A stretch of 64,000 nt of DNA from Acidobacteriota bacterium (GTDB taxonomy: Bacteria; Acidobacteriota; Terriglobia; Terriglobales; Acidobacteriaceae): NCBI GenBank assembly GCA_021803035.1, contig JAJZME010000071.1, forward strand, positions 27,911 to 91,910, read 5' to 3'. Shown one piece after another: positions 56,775 through 64,000 of the stretch (within the stretch, counting starts at the first letter, position 1; each line of letters begins with the position of its first letter). The notes under the pieces were generated by a model. The model ran no database searches. It was not told where the DNA came from and saw only the letters and a list, made by a program, of their open reading frames with translations. Position numbers and translations under genes: made by a program.

Positions 56775-56813
56775 GGCCCCGTAGCTCAGGTGGATAGAGC
56801 AGCAGTTTCCTAA
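56775..56813 (+). tRNA. 5' half of tRNA-Arg(CCT), truncated in the anticodon loop
   Basis: 39 bases match the tRNA 5' half: acceptor strand GGCCCCG, D-arm GCTC...GAGC, anticodon stem GCAGT and loop TTCCTAA with CCT. After the loop, the expected pairing strand ACTGC is absent (ATCGT instead) and no T-arm or acceptor 3' strand follows. So it is half a gene, cut where tyrosine integrases cross over. Confidence 0.65.
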
Positions 56814-56814
56814 A

Positions 56815-57383
56815 TCGTCTATATTCAATACTTTAAGCGACTTGAAGGGAATCTAAGGGAATCTAAGACCCTCGCCAGGACTGTGTGGGAATTTTGCTGT
56901 GAGGGAAACTGTGAGGGAAATTCTGCCCGGATTCCTCGCTCGGGGACCATATTAACCGCCGCTTTCGGTTGATCCTTGAAGTTGTTTAGTCTCCGAGAAA
57001 ACACACAGGGTGGCAATTCCTACGAATGAGAAAGTCTGGTCGCCAAGCGTCAACCGCTCGAACTCTCCGCCGCATGATCTGCGGACCGCCTGAGCTCTGT
57101 CGATGAGCGCTTATGGCCTGGATGCGCCAATTGAAGCGCTGACAACCGTCACGAAGCCCCGGTTTCTTGCGATCAGGCGTATGCGGATGTAGTGGTTTTC
57201 ATCGCGCGAATTGAAGGACTCTGGCCCGCGGCGGCGGGGATGTCGTCGGTTGACACCGATTGAGTGAACTGCGCTTCAATCGATGGGATGGATAAGGCAC
57301 TCGGATAACGGAGAGAATTGTTGTCGGGAGGTCATGAGCGAGACTCTCATTGGTACTGACCAGCTAGTTCAGCGACTCAGCGA
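56815..57383. other. attachment-site-like region with GGGAA iterons, no gene
   Basis: 569 bases without a supported gene. The first part carries tandem units: GGGAATCTAA twice (56847-56866), then CTGTGTGGGAAT (56881-56892) and CTGTGAGGGAAA twice (56897-56920). This pattern fits integrase arm-type sites. The rest is unstructured to my eye; a minus-strand frame at 56825-57016 has no family likeness. Confidence 0.5.
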
Positions 57384-57749
57384 CTAGGCGACAGTTGGGG
57401 GAACCACAGGCCGTTTGGATCGTTTAACCAGGGTGAGGTTCTTTGGTGCGCCGTCATGCTCCAAATTCATGCTACGGAAGGACCGCGGAAGGTCTTTCTC
57501 CTCGTATTCAACGCCTGACGCTACGAGACCCAGAGCGGTTTTCTCAAGAGGAGCCCTCTTCGCCCGCAATCCCTTTTCTGCCACTTCGCGGTCCCCTGGT
57601 GAGGCAAATTCGGCGAATTGGTCGAGATAGGCGAGCTTGCGATCGTAGAAATCGATCTCCTGATGAAGATCTCGCAGGAAGTACTTATCGTGTCGAGGAG
57701 CAGGCTTTTCCCGTGGGACTGGTTTTGTCAGGGCAGCAGACTTCTTCAT
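57384..57749 (-). CDS. small charged protein of unknown function
   Basis: 121 residues, hydrophilic and rich in Lys/Arg/Glu, with a middle helix (YFLRDLHQEIDFYDRKLAYLDQFAEFASPGDREVAEKGL). The ATG has AAAGGA upstream at a good distance. No known domain. It follows cspA in the same direction by 66 bases, with a hairpin between them. Confidence 0.6.
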   Translation of the reverse strand: MKKSAALTKPVPREKPAPRHDKYFLRDLHQEIDFYDRKLAYLDQFAEFASPGDREVAEKGLRAKRAPLEKTALGLVASGVEYEEKDLPRSFRSMNLEHDGAPKNLTLVKRSKRPVVPPTVA

Positions 57750-57774
57750 GAAATATCCTTTCGAAGACGAAGAA

Positions 57775-57794
57775 GGGCGGTCAGATGACCGCCC
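57775..57794 (-). terminator. cspA terminator
   Basis: GGGCGGTC and GACCGCCC form an 8-bp stem with a 4-base loop, 21 bases past the cspA stop on the minus strand, followed by TTCTTCG. The T content is modest, so read-through into the next gene is possible. Confidence 0.6.
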
Positions 57795-57815
57795 CGTTCG
57801 ATTTGATGTTGTCGC

Positions 57816-58016
57816 TCAGGCGATCCGTACGTTCTCAGCCTGAAACCCTTTGGGGCCTTTTACGACGTCGAATGTCACGGCTTGGCCTTCCTGCAGGCTC
57901 TTGAAGCCTTCGCTCTTGATTGCCGAGAAATGCACGAAGACATCTTCGCCGCTAGGACGGCTCAAAAAGCCAAAGCCCTTCGCGTCATTAAACCACTTCA
58001 CTGTTCCTTGTTCCAT
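57816..58016 (-). CDS. cspA: cold-shock protein (CspA family)
   Basis: 66 residues: a full OB-fold cold-shock domain with RNP-like motifs KGFGFL and DVFVHFSAI. It binds single-stranded RNA/DNA and melts RNA hairpins. No leader extension within the CDS. The 269-base gap upstream could hold a folded 5' UTR, as in many csp genes, but I see no clear structure. Confidence 0.96.
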   Translation of the reverse strand: MEQGTVKWFNDAKGFGFLSRPSGEDVFVHFSAIKSEGFKSLQEGQAVTFDVVKGPKGFQAENVRIA

Positions 58017-58285
58017 TGCACTTGTTCCTTCTGGATAGATGTACCGCCGAACTCAATGTGGAGTTGATTGCGAGTAAGGCGGGAAAGCGGAACAAGCAAG
58101 AAATCCAGATCGGATTCTTCGATCTCTTTCAGTTTACGCCCCAAACAGCTACAAACACTGGCGGCGAGAGTATTTATTCATCGGTTAGGTAGTGGATTCC
58201 GCAGAAGACGTGACTAATCAACAGCTTGAGAAGCACCTGCCGATCGCGACTGATCGCCCGCCCTTCTTGTAAAGGCCCTCACCAG

Positions 58286-58612
58286 CTAACGGCGATAGCC
58301 ATGCCCTCCTCTGCCGCCGCTGTCTTTCTTTCTGGATCTGAAGCAGTCCTGGCAATACACAGGCCGATCTCCTCGGGGCTCAAATGGAACTGTGGTCTGC
58401 TTCCCGCACGCGGAACACGTAACCGTCGTGCCTTGCGATTCGCTCCGGTAGTATCCTCCCCCTCCGCCCTGCTCGTTCTTCTTTGCCTGGCGACAGGTCT
58501 TGCACCGTTTCGGAGTCGAATAGCCACGTTCCTGGAAAAATGCCTGATCGTCGCTTGAAAACGTGAATTCCTGCCCGCAGTCGCTACATGTCAATTGCAA
58601 ATCCGCTGTCAT
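58286..58612 (-). CDS. CxxC-type zinc-ribbon protein
   Basis: 108 residues with two zinc ribbons: CSDCGQEF/CKTCRQA and CSACGKQ/CQDCFRS, separated by a Gly-rich linker and ending in a Gly/Arg-rich tail (RGGHGYRR). The four pairs of CxxC are complete. Family members are uncharacterised and may bind RNA; the RGG-like tail supports this, but it is inference. The ATG follows AAAGGAA. Confidence 0.82.
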   Translation of the reverse strand: MTADLQLTCSDCGQEFTFSSDDQAFFQERGYSTPKRCKTCRQAKKNEQGGGGGYYRSESQGTTVTCSACGKQTTVPFEPRGDRPVYCQDCFRSRKKDSGGRGGHGYRR

Positions 58613-58866
58613 ACTTTCCTTTCGTCTACTGTTTAGACTCTACTCCATGTCGCAGGGGCATTCCTTGCTACTCAGATTAGGTAAACCGACGCCAGCAGCG
58701 TATGCTGGGCAAAGAGGCGACCGACCATCCAATCTCTCAGGATCTTCGGCTCCCCTCGACATCCACTGCACCAATTCTGCACAGAACGCCATGAATTCGA
58801 GATGACGCCGCTGGTGTGCGGAAGCTCCTGCTCTAAAACGCTGCATACCGGAAGTTGAGGCACATC

Positions 58867-59097
58867 ATGCGATCACAACTGGTGTTCGAAGCCGGACTTA
58901 AAATCGAGAACCGCTTTCTTCTAGCTACCACAGCGATGCAGGCAACCAGAAAACTGCACATTAGTTCGACACGAACTGAAGATACCGTCAACAGAGTTTT
59001 TGCCGAAGTGGCAAATGGCACACCCGTGCATGGAAGCCTGCCCGAGGTCACGCCGCCTCCGGCCATCGACGAGCTGCTCATAACGCCCGTCGCCTGA
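58867..59097 (+). CDS. RNA polymerase omega-like protein
   Basis: 76 residues. MRSQLVFEAGLKIENRFLLATTAMQATRKLH resembles the RpoZ fold start (helix with N-R-[FY]-x-L and a Lys-Leu-H end), and STRTEDTVNRVFAEV fits the second helix. It is more divergent than a housekeeping RpoZ, and the C-terminus is short. So it may be a paralog that swaps into RNA polymerase or a remnant. The start is chosen for TTGAGG upstream; a TTG four codons earlier is possible. Confidence 0.6.
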   Translation: MRSQLVFEAGLKIENRFLLATTAMQATRKLHISSTRTEDTVNRVFAEVANGTPVHGSLPEVTPPPAIDELLITPVA

Positions 59098-59113
59098 AAG
59101 CAACCGACTCAAT

Positions 59114-59135
59114 CGGCCGCTTAGGGGCGCGGCCG
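59114..59135 (+). terminator. hairpin after the omega-like gene
   Basis: CGGCCGC and GCGGCCG form a 7-bp stem with an 8-base loop, 17 bases past the stop codon. It lacks a T-run, so it may be only a weak or protein-aided terminator. Confidence 0.35.
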
Positions 59136-59319
59136 TAACAGATCCCGTTGATCACATAGCAGTTGGCTGATTAGCGCCCTAGCACGAACAACTTCTCCTG
59201 TTTGGCGAGGGGTGCCGTGAAGTAGGCAAGCCGCTGTCATAATCAAACTGCTGTCGCTCGATCCTAGCGGGTGGATTGTTGTCTTCCAGGCAATGGTTCG
59301 GCGCAGAGCTTCGTCGGGA

Positions 59320-59547
59320 TTATCTATCCTTCCGATGTGAGGCCTTCGCAGAGGAATCTTCCTTCCTAATCTTCTTACGCGCTCGCTTTCGCGCCAACGC
59401 CTGTTTCACTCGACGCTTCTCGCCTGGCTTCAGGTAATACGAGTGGCGTTTCACTTCTCTGATGATGTCTTCCGAGAGAACTTTGCGCTTGAATCGACGG
59501 ATCGCATTCTCTATGGATTCGCCCTCCTGCAATCGAATTTCTGCCAC
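59320..59547 (-). CDS. rpsU: 30S ribosomal protein S21
   Basis: 75 residues. The family start AEIRLQEGESIENAIRRFKRKV and the Lys/Arg-rich helix YYLKPGEKRRVKQALARKRARKKIRK are as expected. It binds the 30S platform near the anti-Shine-Dalgarno end. Start is the GTG with GGGAGG upstream, giving MAEIRL as in other S21. Because it lies in an accessory stretch, it may be a second copy, which the window cannot show. Confidence 0.93.
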   Translation of the reverse strand: MAEIRLQEGESIENAIRRFKRKVLSEDIIREVKRHSYYLKPGEKRRVKQALARKRARKKIRKEDSSAKASHRKDR

Positions 59548-59653
59548 GCTCACCCTCCCCCATCAATTCCGCAACGCGGATATCTTTTAGCCGAACGTTT
59601 TGTGTAGTTCATTTGGCTGCCAGGCATTAGCCGCGGCAACCTTGAAACCCTAG

Positions 59654-59893
59654 TTAGTTCCCGATGCCGTCAGAGACGGTGGACTCCACCGCAGTGACGA
59701 GGTCTCCGGCGCCAAGTTTGAATAGCGCCGCCTGCGCTGCCGCATGTTCTCCCAATTCGGCCATCTGGTCCACTCTGACTGCGACAGCCTTCTCCTGCTT
59801 TCGTTGATTCCTGCGCTCTGCTTTGTCGCGTTGTCTCTGTTGCCGCGTATGTTCTTTCTGACGCTTTGTAAACGTTGATCGTCCTCTTGGCAT
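59654..59893 (-). CDS. small basic protein, MPRGRSTF family (unknown function)
   Basis: 79 residues, highly basic in the first 40 (MPRGRSTFTKRQKEHTRQQ... RRNQRKQEK), then a mixed tail. From memory such proteins occur across Acidobacteriota, but I cannot search. The chosen ATG has AGGGGATAT upstream; a longer start at 59920 is less good. The basic half suggests RNA or ribosome binding. It lies between the 50-aa gene and rpsU, all on the minus strand. Confidence 0.65.
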   Translation of the reverse strand: MPRGRSTFTKRQKEHTRQQRQRDKAERRNQRKQEKAVAVRVDQMAELGEHAAAQAALFKLGAGDLVTAVESTVSDGIGN

Positions 59894-59976
59894 ACATATC
59901 CCCTGGAATTTCCCATTCATTGCTGAAAGGTATTTGGCAGCCTGACCGGACGCATTTTGGGCATTCGAAAAAGCTA

Positions 59977-60129
59977 CTAGCTTCGTTCGCGCGGCTGTCG
60001 TGGCTGCGCACCTACGGGTATATGTGCATTTGCTGGGCGCTTCAACAGTTCTTGGATGCGTTTCCGGCGAGCGATCTTCTGTTTGCGGACCCTATGGAAT
60101 CTGGACTTGTTCCCATTCCGTGCGGACAT
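59977..60129 (-). CDS. 50-residue basic protein, too short for standard ORF cut-offs
   Basis: 50 residues starting MSARNGNKSRFHRVRKQKIARRKR. Strongly basic with a ribosomal-protein-like look (GNKSRF, RRKRIQELLK). The ATG has CAGGAG seven bases upstream, close to ideal, and the stop is TAG. It begins a minus-strand set with the MPRGRSTF protein and rpsU. I believe related small proteins exist in Acidobacteriota, but this rests on memory. Confidence 0.62.
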   Translation of the reverse strand: MSARNGNKSRFHRVRKQKIARRKRIQELLKRPANAHIPVGAQPRQPRERS

Positions 60130-60414
60130 GTAGAACTCCTGAACTGAGTTGATTCGCTCGCTGCCGGATGAACCTTTTTAGGTTTCAGACCCAGCGGCCA
60201 GGCACAGGAAATTGAACGAGAAAGCCGCTGGTTGCAGGAAACACGCCCTGCGATCTCTGAATCGAAGGCACACATTGATCAAGTGCCAGTGTCTTCGATG
60301 TCCAGTACTTCAACTATACGTTGTTTGCGCCGACTGCGAGATTTTCAATCCCGTTCATGCAAACCTGCGAGCCGCACAGATTGCAGGGGCAGAGCGCTGG
60401 CCACCATGCGGAGT
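60130..60414. other. intergenic, no supported gene
   Basis: About 285 bases between the 50-aa gene and the 3' end of the radical-SAM gene. A plus-strand frame here has two CxC/CxxC pairs, but only a TTG start with a poorly spaced ribosome site, and it runs antisense into the radical-SAM gene. Confidence 0.4.
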
Positions 60415-62007
60415 TCAGTCTTTAGGCAAGACGAAGAATGGTCCTGAGGGTGTGTTGAGGCCGGCTAGTGCCGTCCCGGAGATTGCGGGCTGTTTCACCT
60501 CCCATTGCGGCGAAACCAGCTCCGGCATTGGTTCTGCCTGGAATAGTTTCTTGCAATGACGCGCGGTCCAGCGAGCCCAAGACTTTGATTTTCTGCGGCG
60601 AGCACTGTCCGTAGAGATGCCAGTTCCGGCGTACATCTGCCGATAGAGCTTCGATAGAAACATAAAGGCGATGCGGGCGCGCAGGTTGGGCGTGCAGGAG
60701 GACCGCCGCCATATCACTTTCCAGCCATAGAACCGGTCCCAGACACGCTGCGTACGGTCGCGAATCTCATCGGAACTCATGGAGGGATGCGGAGTGAACA
60801 TCTTCGGGCGGACTTCAATAGGGATGAGCCAGTATCGGGTGATCGGCACATCAGCGACCATGGTGGGCGCCGCGGATTGTTCCTTTTCCCAACGAACGAA
60901 ATCGACGGTGCCGGGAAAAGGCGTCATCATGACGAACTGTGCGAACGTGACGCCGGCGCGCATGGCCATTTCGACGGTGGCGTCGAAGGTGGCCGGCATA
61001 TCGGTCGGCAGACCGAAGATGAACGAGCCGAGCACGTGCACGCCATGCTGCTTGAAGGTCTGAAGCTGGCGGGCGAGTGCTTCGCCAGAATAATTGAAAT
61101 CTTTGAAGACGGCTTTCAGGCCCTCGGGCGTGACCGCTTCCACCCCTACCAGCGCTCCTTTGATGTTTGCCCGGCGCATAGCATCCAGGAATTCGCCGTC
61201 TTCGCCAGCTTCCATGGTGATCTGGGTGAAAAACACCATGTCCTTCGGCAGCTTCGCAAGTTCTTCCATCAGATGGAAGCGGTCGGCACGTATGGCGGTG
61301 AGCTCGTCGAGACGGGCGAGGTTGTTCTGCTCGCGAGCCAGGCGGAGATCGGTGCGGGTGACGGGGTAGAAGTTGTCGTCGGCGAGCGCGATGAAGCGGA
61401 AGCCGAGACGGCGCAGTGTGACAATCTCGTCGATGACGCTCTGGTAGCGGCGCGGACGCGGCTTCTGCCCGTCGGTGCGCCAGACGCTGCAGAAGGAGCA
61501 ATGCTTGGGGCAGCCGCGGGTGGTTTGCACCGACGCCCACATATATTTGTCGGTCTGCATCAGATCCCAGCGGGCCGACAGGAAATCGTCGCCGGAGATG
61601 CGGCCCCCTTCGTAGAGCCTGCCGGGCGAGCCGGCAAGACAATCAGTGACCACTGAGGCCCACACCAGATCGCCGTCGCCCGTAACGACAGAGTGCGCGT
61701 GCCCGCGCTCGAAAGCTTCCTCAGGATAGAGGGTGGCATGAATGCCGCCGTACACGACCCACGCGCCGCGTTCGCGCGCCATGCGGCCGACCGCATATCC
61801 ACGCAGTGCATTGCCGGTGTGGACGCTAATGCCAACAATGTCACCGGGCTGCAGGGTAGAGGGATCGATTGCTTCCAGCGACTCGTCTACTAGGATCGGG
61901 TCGCCAGCCACCTGCGGCGTCGCCGCGGCGAGGACGAAGAGCCAGCGAGGGGTGATGACAGCAGTGCCAAAGGAATTGTCGCTCGGATTCACGAGATGAA
62001 CGCTCAT
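60415..62007 (-). CDS. B12-binding-domain radical SAM protein
   Basis: 530 residues. An N-terminal B12-binding-type domain (residues ~1-145: VGISVHTGNALRGYAVGRMARERGAWVVYGGIHATLYPEEA) precedes a radical-SAM barrel with the CxxxCxxC cluster in TTRGCPKHCSFCSVWRTDG. The remaining ~180 residues resemble the DUF4070 tail of HpnP/HpnR-like enzymes (YRQMYAGTGI, WARWTARHCKKLF). It may methylate or join an unactivated carbon in a lipid or cofactor; the product is unknown. Start ATG has AAAGG upstream at 11 bases. Stands alone on the minus strand. Confidence 0.85.
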   Translation of the reverse strand: MSVHLVNPSDNSFGTAVITPRWLFVLAAATPQVAGDPILVDESLEAIDPSTLQPGDIVGISVHTGNALRGYAVGRMARERGAWVVYGGIHATLYPEEAFERGHAHSVVTGDGDLVWASVVTDCLAGSPGRLYEGGRISGDDFLSARWDLMQTDKYMWASVQTTRGCPKHCSFCSVWRTDGQKPRPRRYQSVIDEIVTLRRLGFRFIALADDNFYPVTRTDLRLAREQNNLARLDELTAIRADRFHLMEELAKLPKDMVFFTQITMEAGEDGEFLDAMRRANIKGALVGVEAVTPEGLKAVFKDFNYSGEALARQLQTFKQHGVHVLGSFIFGLPTDMPATFDATVEMAMRAGVTFAQFVMMTPFPGTVDFVRWEKEQSAAPTMVADVPITRYWLIPIEVRPKMFTPHPSMSSDEIRDRTQRVWDRFYGWKVIWRRSSCTPNLRARIAFMFLSKLYRQMYAGTGISTDSARRRKSKSWARWTARHCKKLFQAEPMPELVSPQWEVKQPAISGTALAGLNTPSGPFFVLPKD

Positions 62008-62138
62008 CGGGTCAGAACCTTTCTTCGAACGAGTGCAAGGAACCACAGTGAGCGCAGTCGCGGGCTTGCGAAGAGCGGGCCAGATGGGGTTCTGGCGCAG
62101 CTTGGGACTGGGAGCGAGCTCGCCGGACTCTGATGCGA

Positions 62139-62447
62139 TCATACTCCGCGAGCCCGACAAACCGGGTTTCGAGGAAGATATTGCGGAGATATCCGAGTTG
62201 CTGATTGGCGATCCTCCATTCGTCGGGATCGTAAACGAGATATAACAATCGAAAGATGAAGCTGCTGAGTGGCCGGTAAAGGAGCTACGAGATGCGCGTG
62301 CCCATTGGAAACGGCAGAGGGAACGTGGCTGTGTAGCATTTGCAAAGGCGACTGCGCAAGCGTTGAGATGGTGAACGACATGAACGCGACCACGCAAACA
62401 AGCATAGTCGGTCCGCGGAGAGAACCAGGACTTCTCTTCCTGCTCAT
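62139..62447 (-). pseudogene. 5' remnant of a sedolisin (S53) protease gene
   Basis: A perfect AGGAGG precedes the ATG at 62447, opening a signal peptide (MLVCVVAFMSFTISTLAQ) and then SAVSNGHAHLVAPLPATQQLHLSIV, which matches the start of the sedolisin prodomain. After that, the frame shifts into sequence with no family likeness, and no protease domain is found. So only the first ~70 codons survive. Confidence 0.55.
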
Positions 62448-62711
62448 TGTGTTCCTCCTTTGTTTCGAAAAGCCGCATGATCTGGAGGAGGAACGGTTCA
62501 CATAACGCAGGAAACGTCACTTGGGGCCGACTAAACTATCTGCAACAAAGTACATTGCGGACGAGATTCCTGATCGGGCCGATGCCCGTCAGATCGCAAT
62601 TGTTTGGTGATCGCGTGGCAGACCTGAGCATTGCATGAAGCGCATCCGCCTTTTCAAGCTCTTCGACTCTGATTGAAATTCGGAGAAGTCACTTGCGGAG
62701 CCTCGGCGGAA
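62448..62711. other. intergenic, no supported gene
   Basis: 264 bases that probably hold the old promoter of the sedolisin remnant and that of the HEAT gene. Nothing else recognised. Confidence 0.4.
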
Positions 62712-62957
62712 ATGGATGCGCGCTCATACCAGGAAAAGCTTGTCGGCGCCCTAACCCATCCACTTGCATCTACCCGTGCGCGCATCTGCTGGCTTCTGGG
62801 CGAGAACGAGGTGAAGGCTGCGGTTCCGGCCCTCATGAAACTCGCCGAGTCAGATCCGGACATGTATGTTCAGAAAGCCGCGCTGGAAGCGCTGGGATCA
62901 TTGAAGGACCGGCGCGCGGTTCCGCTCTTGCAGCGAATTCAGCGGGGGGCGAACTGA
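62712..62957 (+). CDS. short HEAT-repeat protein
   Basis: 81 residues, two HEAT-like helices pairs: ALTHPLASTRARICWLLGENEVKAAVPALMKLAESDPDMYVQKAALEALGSLKDRRAVPLLQRI. A binding scaffold with no catalytic residues. The ATG at 62712 has CGGAG upstream at a distance; a TTG at 62673 is possible. Short enough that it may be the end of a longer decayed gene. Converges with the subunit gene. Confidence 0.6.
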   Translation: MDARSYQEKLVGALTHPLASTRARICWLLGENEVKAAVPALMKLAESDPDMYVQKAALEALGSLKDRRAVPLLQRIQRGAN

Positions 62958-62992
62958 TTTCTTGCGGCCACCGCGCAGAAGAGCCTGGAATC

Positions 62993-64000
62993 CTATGTAA
63001 CGCGATAAAGCAATAAAACGAGCAGGAGAAACGCCAGAACGTAAGTGACGTAGGCGTTCAGACGGCCGTGATGCATCCTGGCAAGGAAACCAGCCACCCA
63101 TTGCGTGGCCGTCCCCACCGGCCGCAAGAAGACGCGATCCACAACGTGAGTCTCTTCGCGCTGGCGGTGAATTGCGGCTCGAAAATGTACTGCGACCGTC
63201 TGGCGGGTGTCTTCTGTGATATTGGGCTTGAAGATCGCCTGGAAGACCACGCGGACGGGATTGGAAAATCCAGTCGCCGTGTACGTCATCTGCGGGAGCA
63301 GCCGTGGGATTCCGCCGGCCCAAACCGGACGGCGCACTGCCGAGCGCCGGCGTGTGAGGCGAGTTACAACGAACCAGGTCACCAGGAGCAGGATTGCGAG
63401 CACGGCGATCGCATACGAGGTCGACATCGCGAACACCACCGGATTCTCTTCGGAGCCGCGCAGCAGTACGACCAGGCCGCGGCCCGGCAGCAGGCCCTTT
63501 CCGGTCTGTGCGCCAATGTTGTGGAAGTCCTGAAGAAATGCCGGTGGTAGCTGTCCGTTCTGTGGGGTCGCCGTAAAGAATGGCTGCACCAGCGCATCAT
63601 TGGCACTGGCCCCGGCAAGTGGTCCAACAGCTTGATTAAGCACCGGGAGAACGTACGTAGGCAGAATTCCCAGCAGCAGGCAAACGGCGGCTAAAAATAT
63701 CAGAGGAAATCGCGCGGCAGTCTTCGCGTTTGGACGCGGCTCCCATGCACCCCGGCGACGGCCCAGAAAGCTCATGGCGTAGGCTTTCACAAAGCATGTC
63801 ACAGCCAAAGCAGCAGTCAGCGCAAGAGCTGCACCGCATAGGGCAAAGGCAATCTTGATGGAGGTGGATGTGAGGACAGCACTGCGCAAGAGCGTCTGCA
63901 ACGTCAGCCATTCGCTGACGAAGCCATTGAACGGAGGCACGGCAGAGATAGCAAGGCAGCCGATCAGAAAGAAAATGGACAGCGTAGGCAGGAGGCGAGA
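62993..64000 (-). CDS. proton-conducting membrane subunit, hydrogenase-4 B / NuoL-like (partial, runs off right edge)
   Basis: The visible 335 codons are the C-terminal part of a Mrp/NuoL/HyfB antiporter-type subunit: LPTLSIFFLIGCLAISAVPPFNGFVSEWLTLQTLL, then four or more helices and a ~100-residue tail. The conserved PPFNGFVSEW is the hallmark of this family. The reading frame stays open to the last base, so the N-terminal part lies beyond the window. It pumps protons in a complex-I-like or group-4 hydrogenase complex; which one needs the next genes. Confidence 0.85.
   Translation of the reverse strand, partial: SRLLPTLSIFFLIGCLAISAVPPFNGFVSEWLTLQTLLRSAVLTSTSIKIAFALCGAALALTAALAVTCFVKAYAMSFLGRRRGAWEPRPNAKTAARFPLIFLAAVCLLLGILPTYVLPVLNQAVGPLAGASANDALVQPFFTATPQNGQLPPAFLQDFHNIGAQTGKGLLPGRGLVVLLRGSEENPVVFAMSTSYAIAVLAILLLVTWFVVTRLTRRRSAVRRPVWAGGIPRLLPQMTYTATGFSNPVRVVFQAIFKPNITEDTRQTVAVHFRAAIHRQREETHVVDRVFLRPVGTATQWVAGFLARMHHGRLNAYVTYVLAFLLLVLLLYRVT

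Noticed and set aside
56825..57016. Minus-strand frame beside the tRNA fragment as an integrase remnant
   Set aside because: 63 codons with none of the R-H-R-Y motifs of tyrosine integrases.
56775..57400. Group I intron in the tRNA-Arg(CCT) anticodon loop
   Set aside because: Such introns are known at this position, but I found no P7/P3 core motif and no tRNA 3' half within reach, so a broken tRNA fits better.
60212..60559. Plus-strand Cys-rich frame (KCQCLRCPV, CADCEIF)
   Set aside because: Only a TTG start with a poorly spaced site, and its second half is antisense to the radical-SAM gene; one possible zinc ribbon is not enough support.

Overview
The window is high-GC, densely coded DNA from a Gram-negative bacterium. 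It carries a complete tol-pal envelope system, CDP-dideoxyhexose and nonulosonate-type sugar genes, and several small basic proteins and divergent paralogs that I associate from memory with Acidobacteriota (Terriglobia/Acidobacteriaceae). That placement is inference; there is no rRNA and no intact tRNA to confirm it.

Layout. 0.4-6.1 kb: a PP2C phosphatase, a secreted protein, small membrane proteins, an EamA exporter and two convergent CPBP-type membrane proteins, one lacking the catalytic Glu pair. 6.2-8.7 kb: a three-gene minus-strand operon for a Tat-exported DsrE-like protein, a ModA-like periplasmic binding protein and a TsdA-like dihaem cytochrome c. 9.5-15.5 kb: tolQ-tolR-tolA/tonB-tolB-pal-cpoB. 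15.7-24 kb: recN, a His/Gly/Arg-rich secreted protein, gap-pgk, a P-loop kinase-like protein, a DinB protein and an MFS exporter. 24-32.2 kb: a sugar isomerase-like gene, then a tight minus-strand operon for branched-chain amino acid catabolism (CoA-transferase, ferredoxin, 2-oxoacid:ferredoxin oxidoreductase alpha, a fused beta-gamma subunit, IlvE, glutamate dehydrogenase), with an IclR regulator upstream. 33.7-41.9 kb: an ABC exporter, a KDG-type kinase behind a FadR-like operator, tsaB-rimI, a DUF465 protein, psd-pssA, and an ASADH-like protein without its catalytic Cys.

42-56 kb is a surface-glycan region: a GT-C-like membrane protein, GtrA, two facing gene fragments (methyltransferase and SDR), FkbM, a TPP enzyme, a HAD phosphatase, a short NeuB, an epimerase, RfbH, RfbF, RfbG and a GT2 transferase. 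56-64 kb is sparse and accessory: a degraded stretch with palindromic repeats, the 5' half of a tRNA-Arg(CCT) followed by GGGAA iterons (a probable integration scar), a set of small proteins (CspA, zinc ribbon, RNAP omega-like, S21 and two small basic proteins, one only 50 aa), a B12/radical-SAM enzyme, a sedolisin remnant, a HEAT-repeat protein, and the 3' part of a hydrogenase-4/complex-I-type membrane subunit running off the right edge.

The most system-like and least familiar units are the DsrE/ModA/TsdA-like operon (6.2-8.7 kb), the amino acid VOR operon (25.8-32.2 kb), the NeuB-HAD-TPP operon without a CMP-transferase (46.9-50.2 kb), and the small-protein neighbourhood next to the split tRNA (56.8-60.1 kb).
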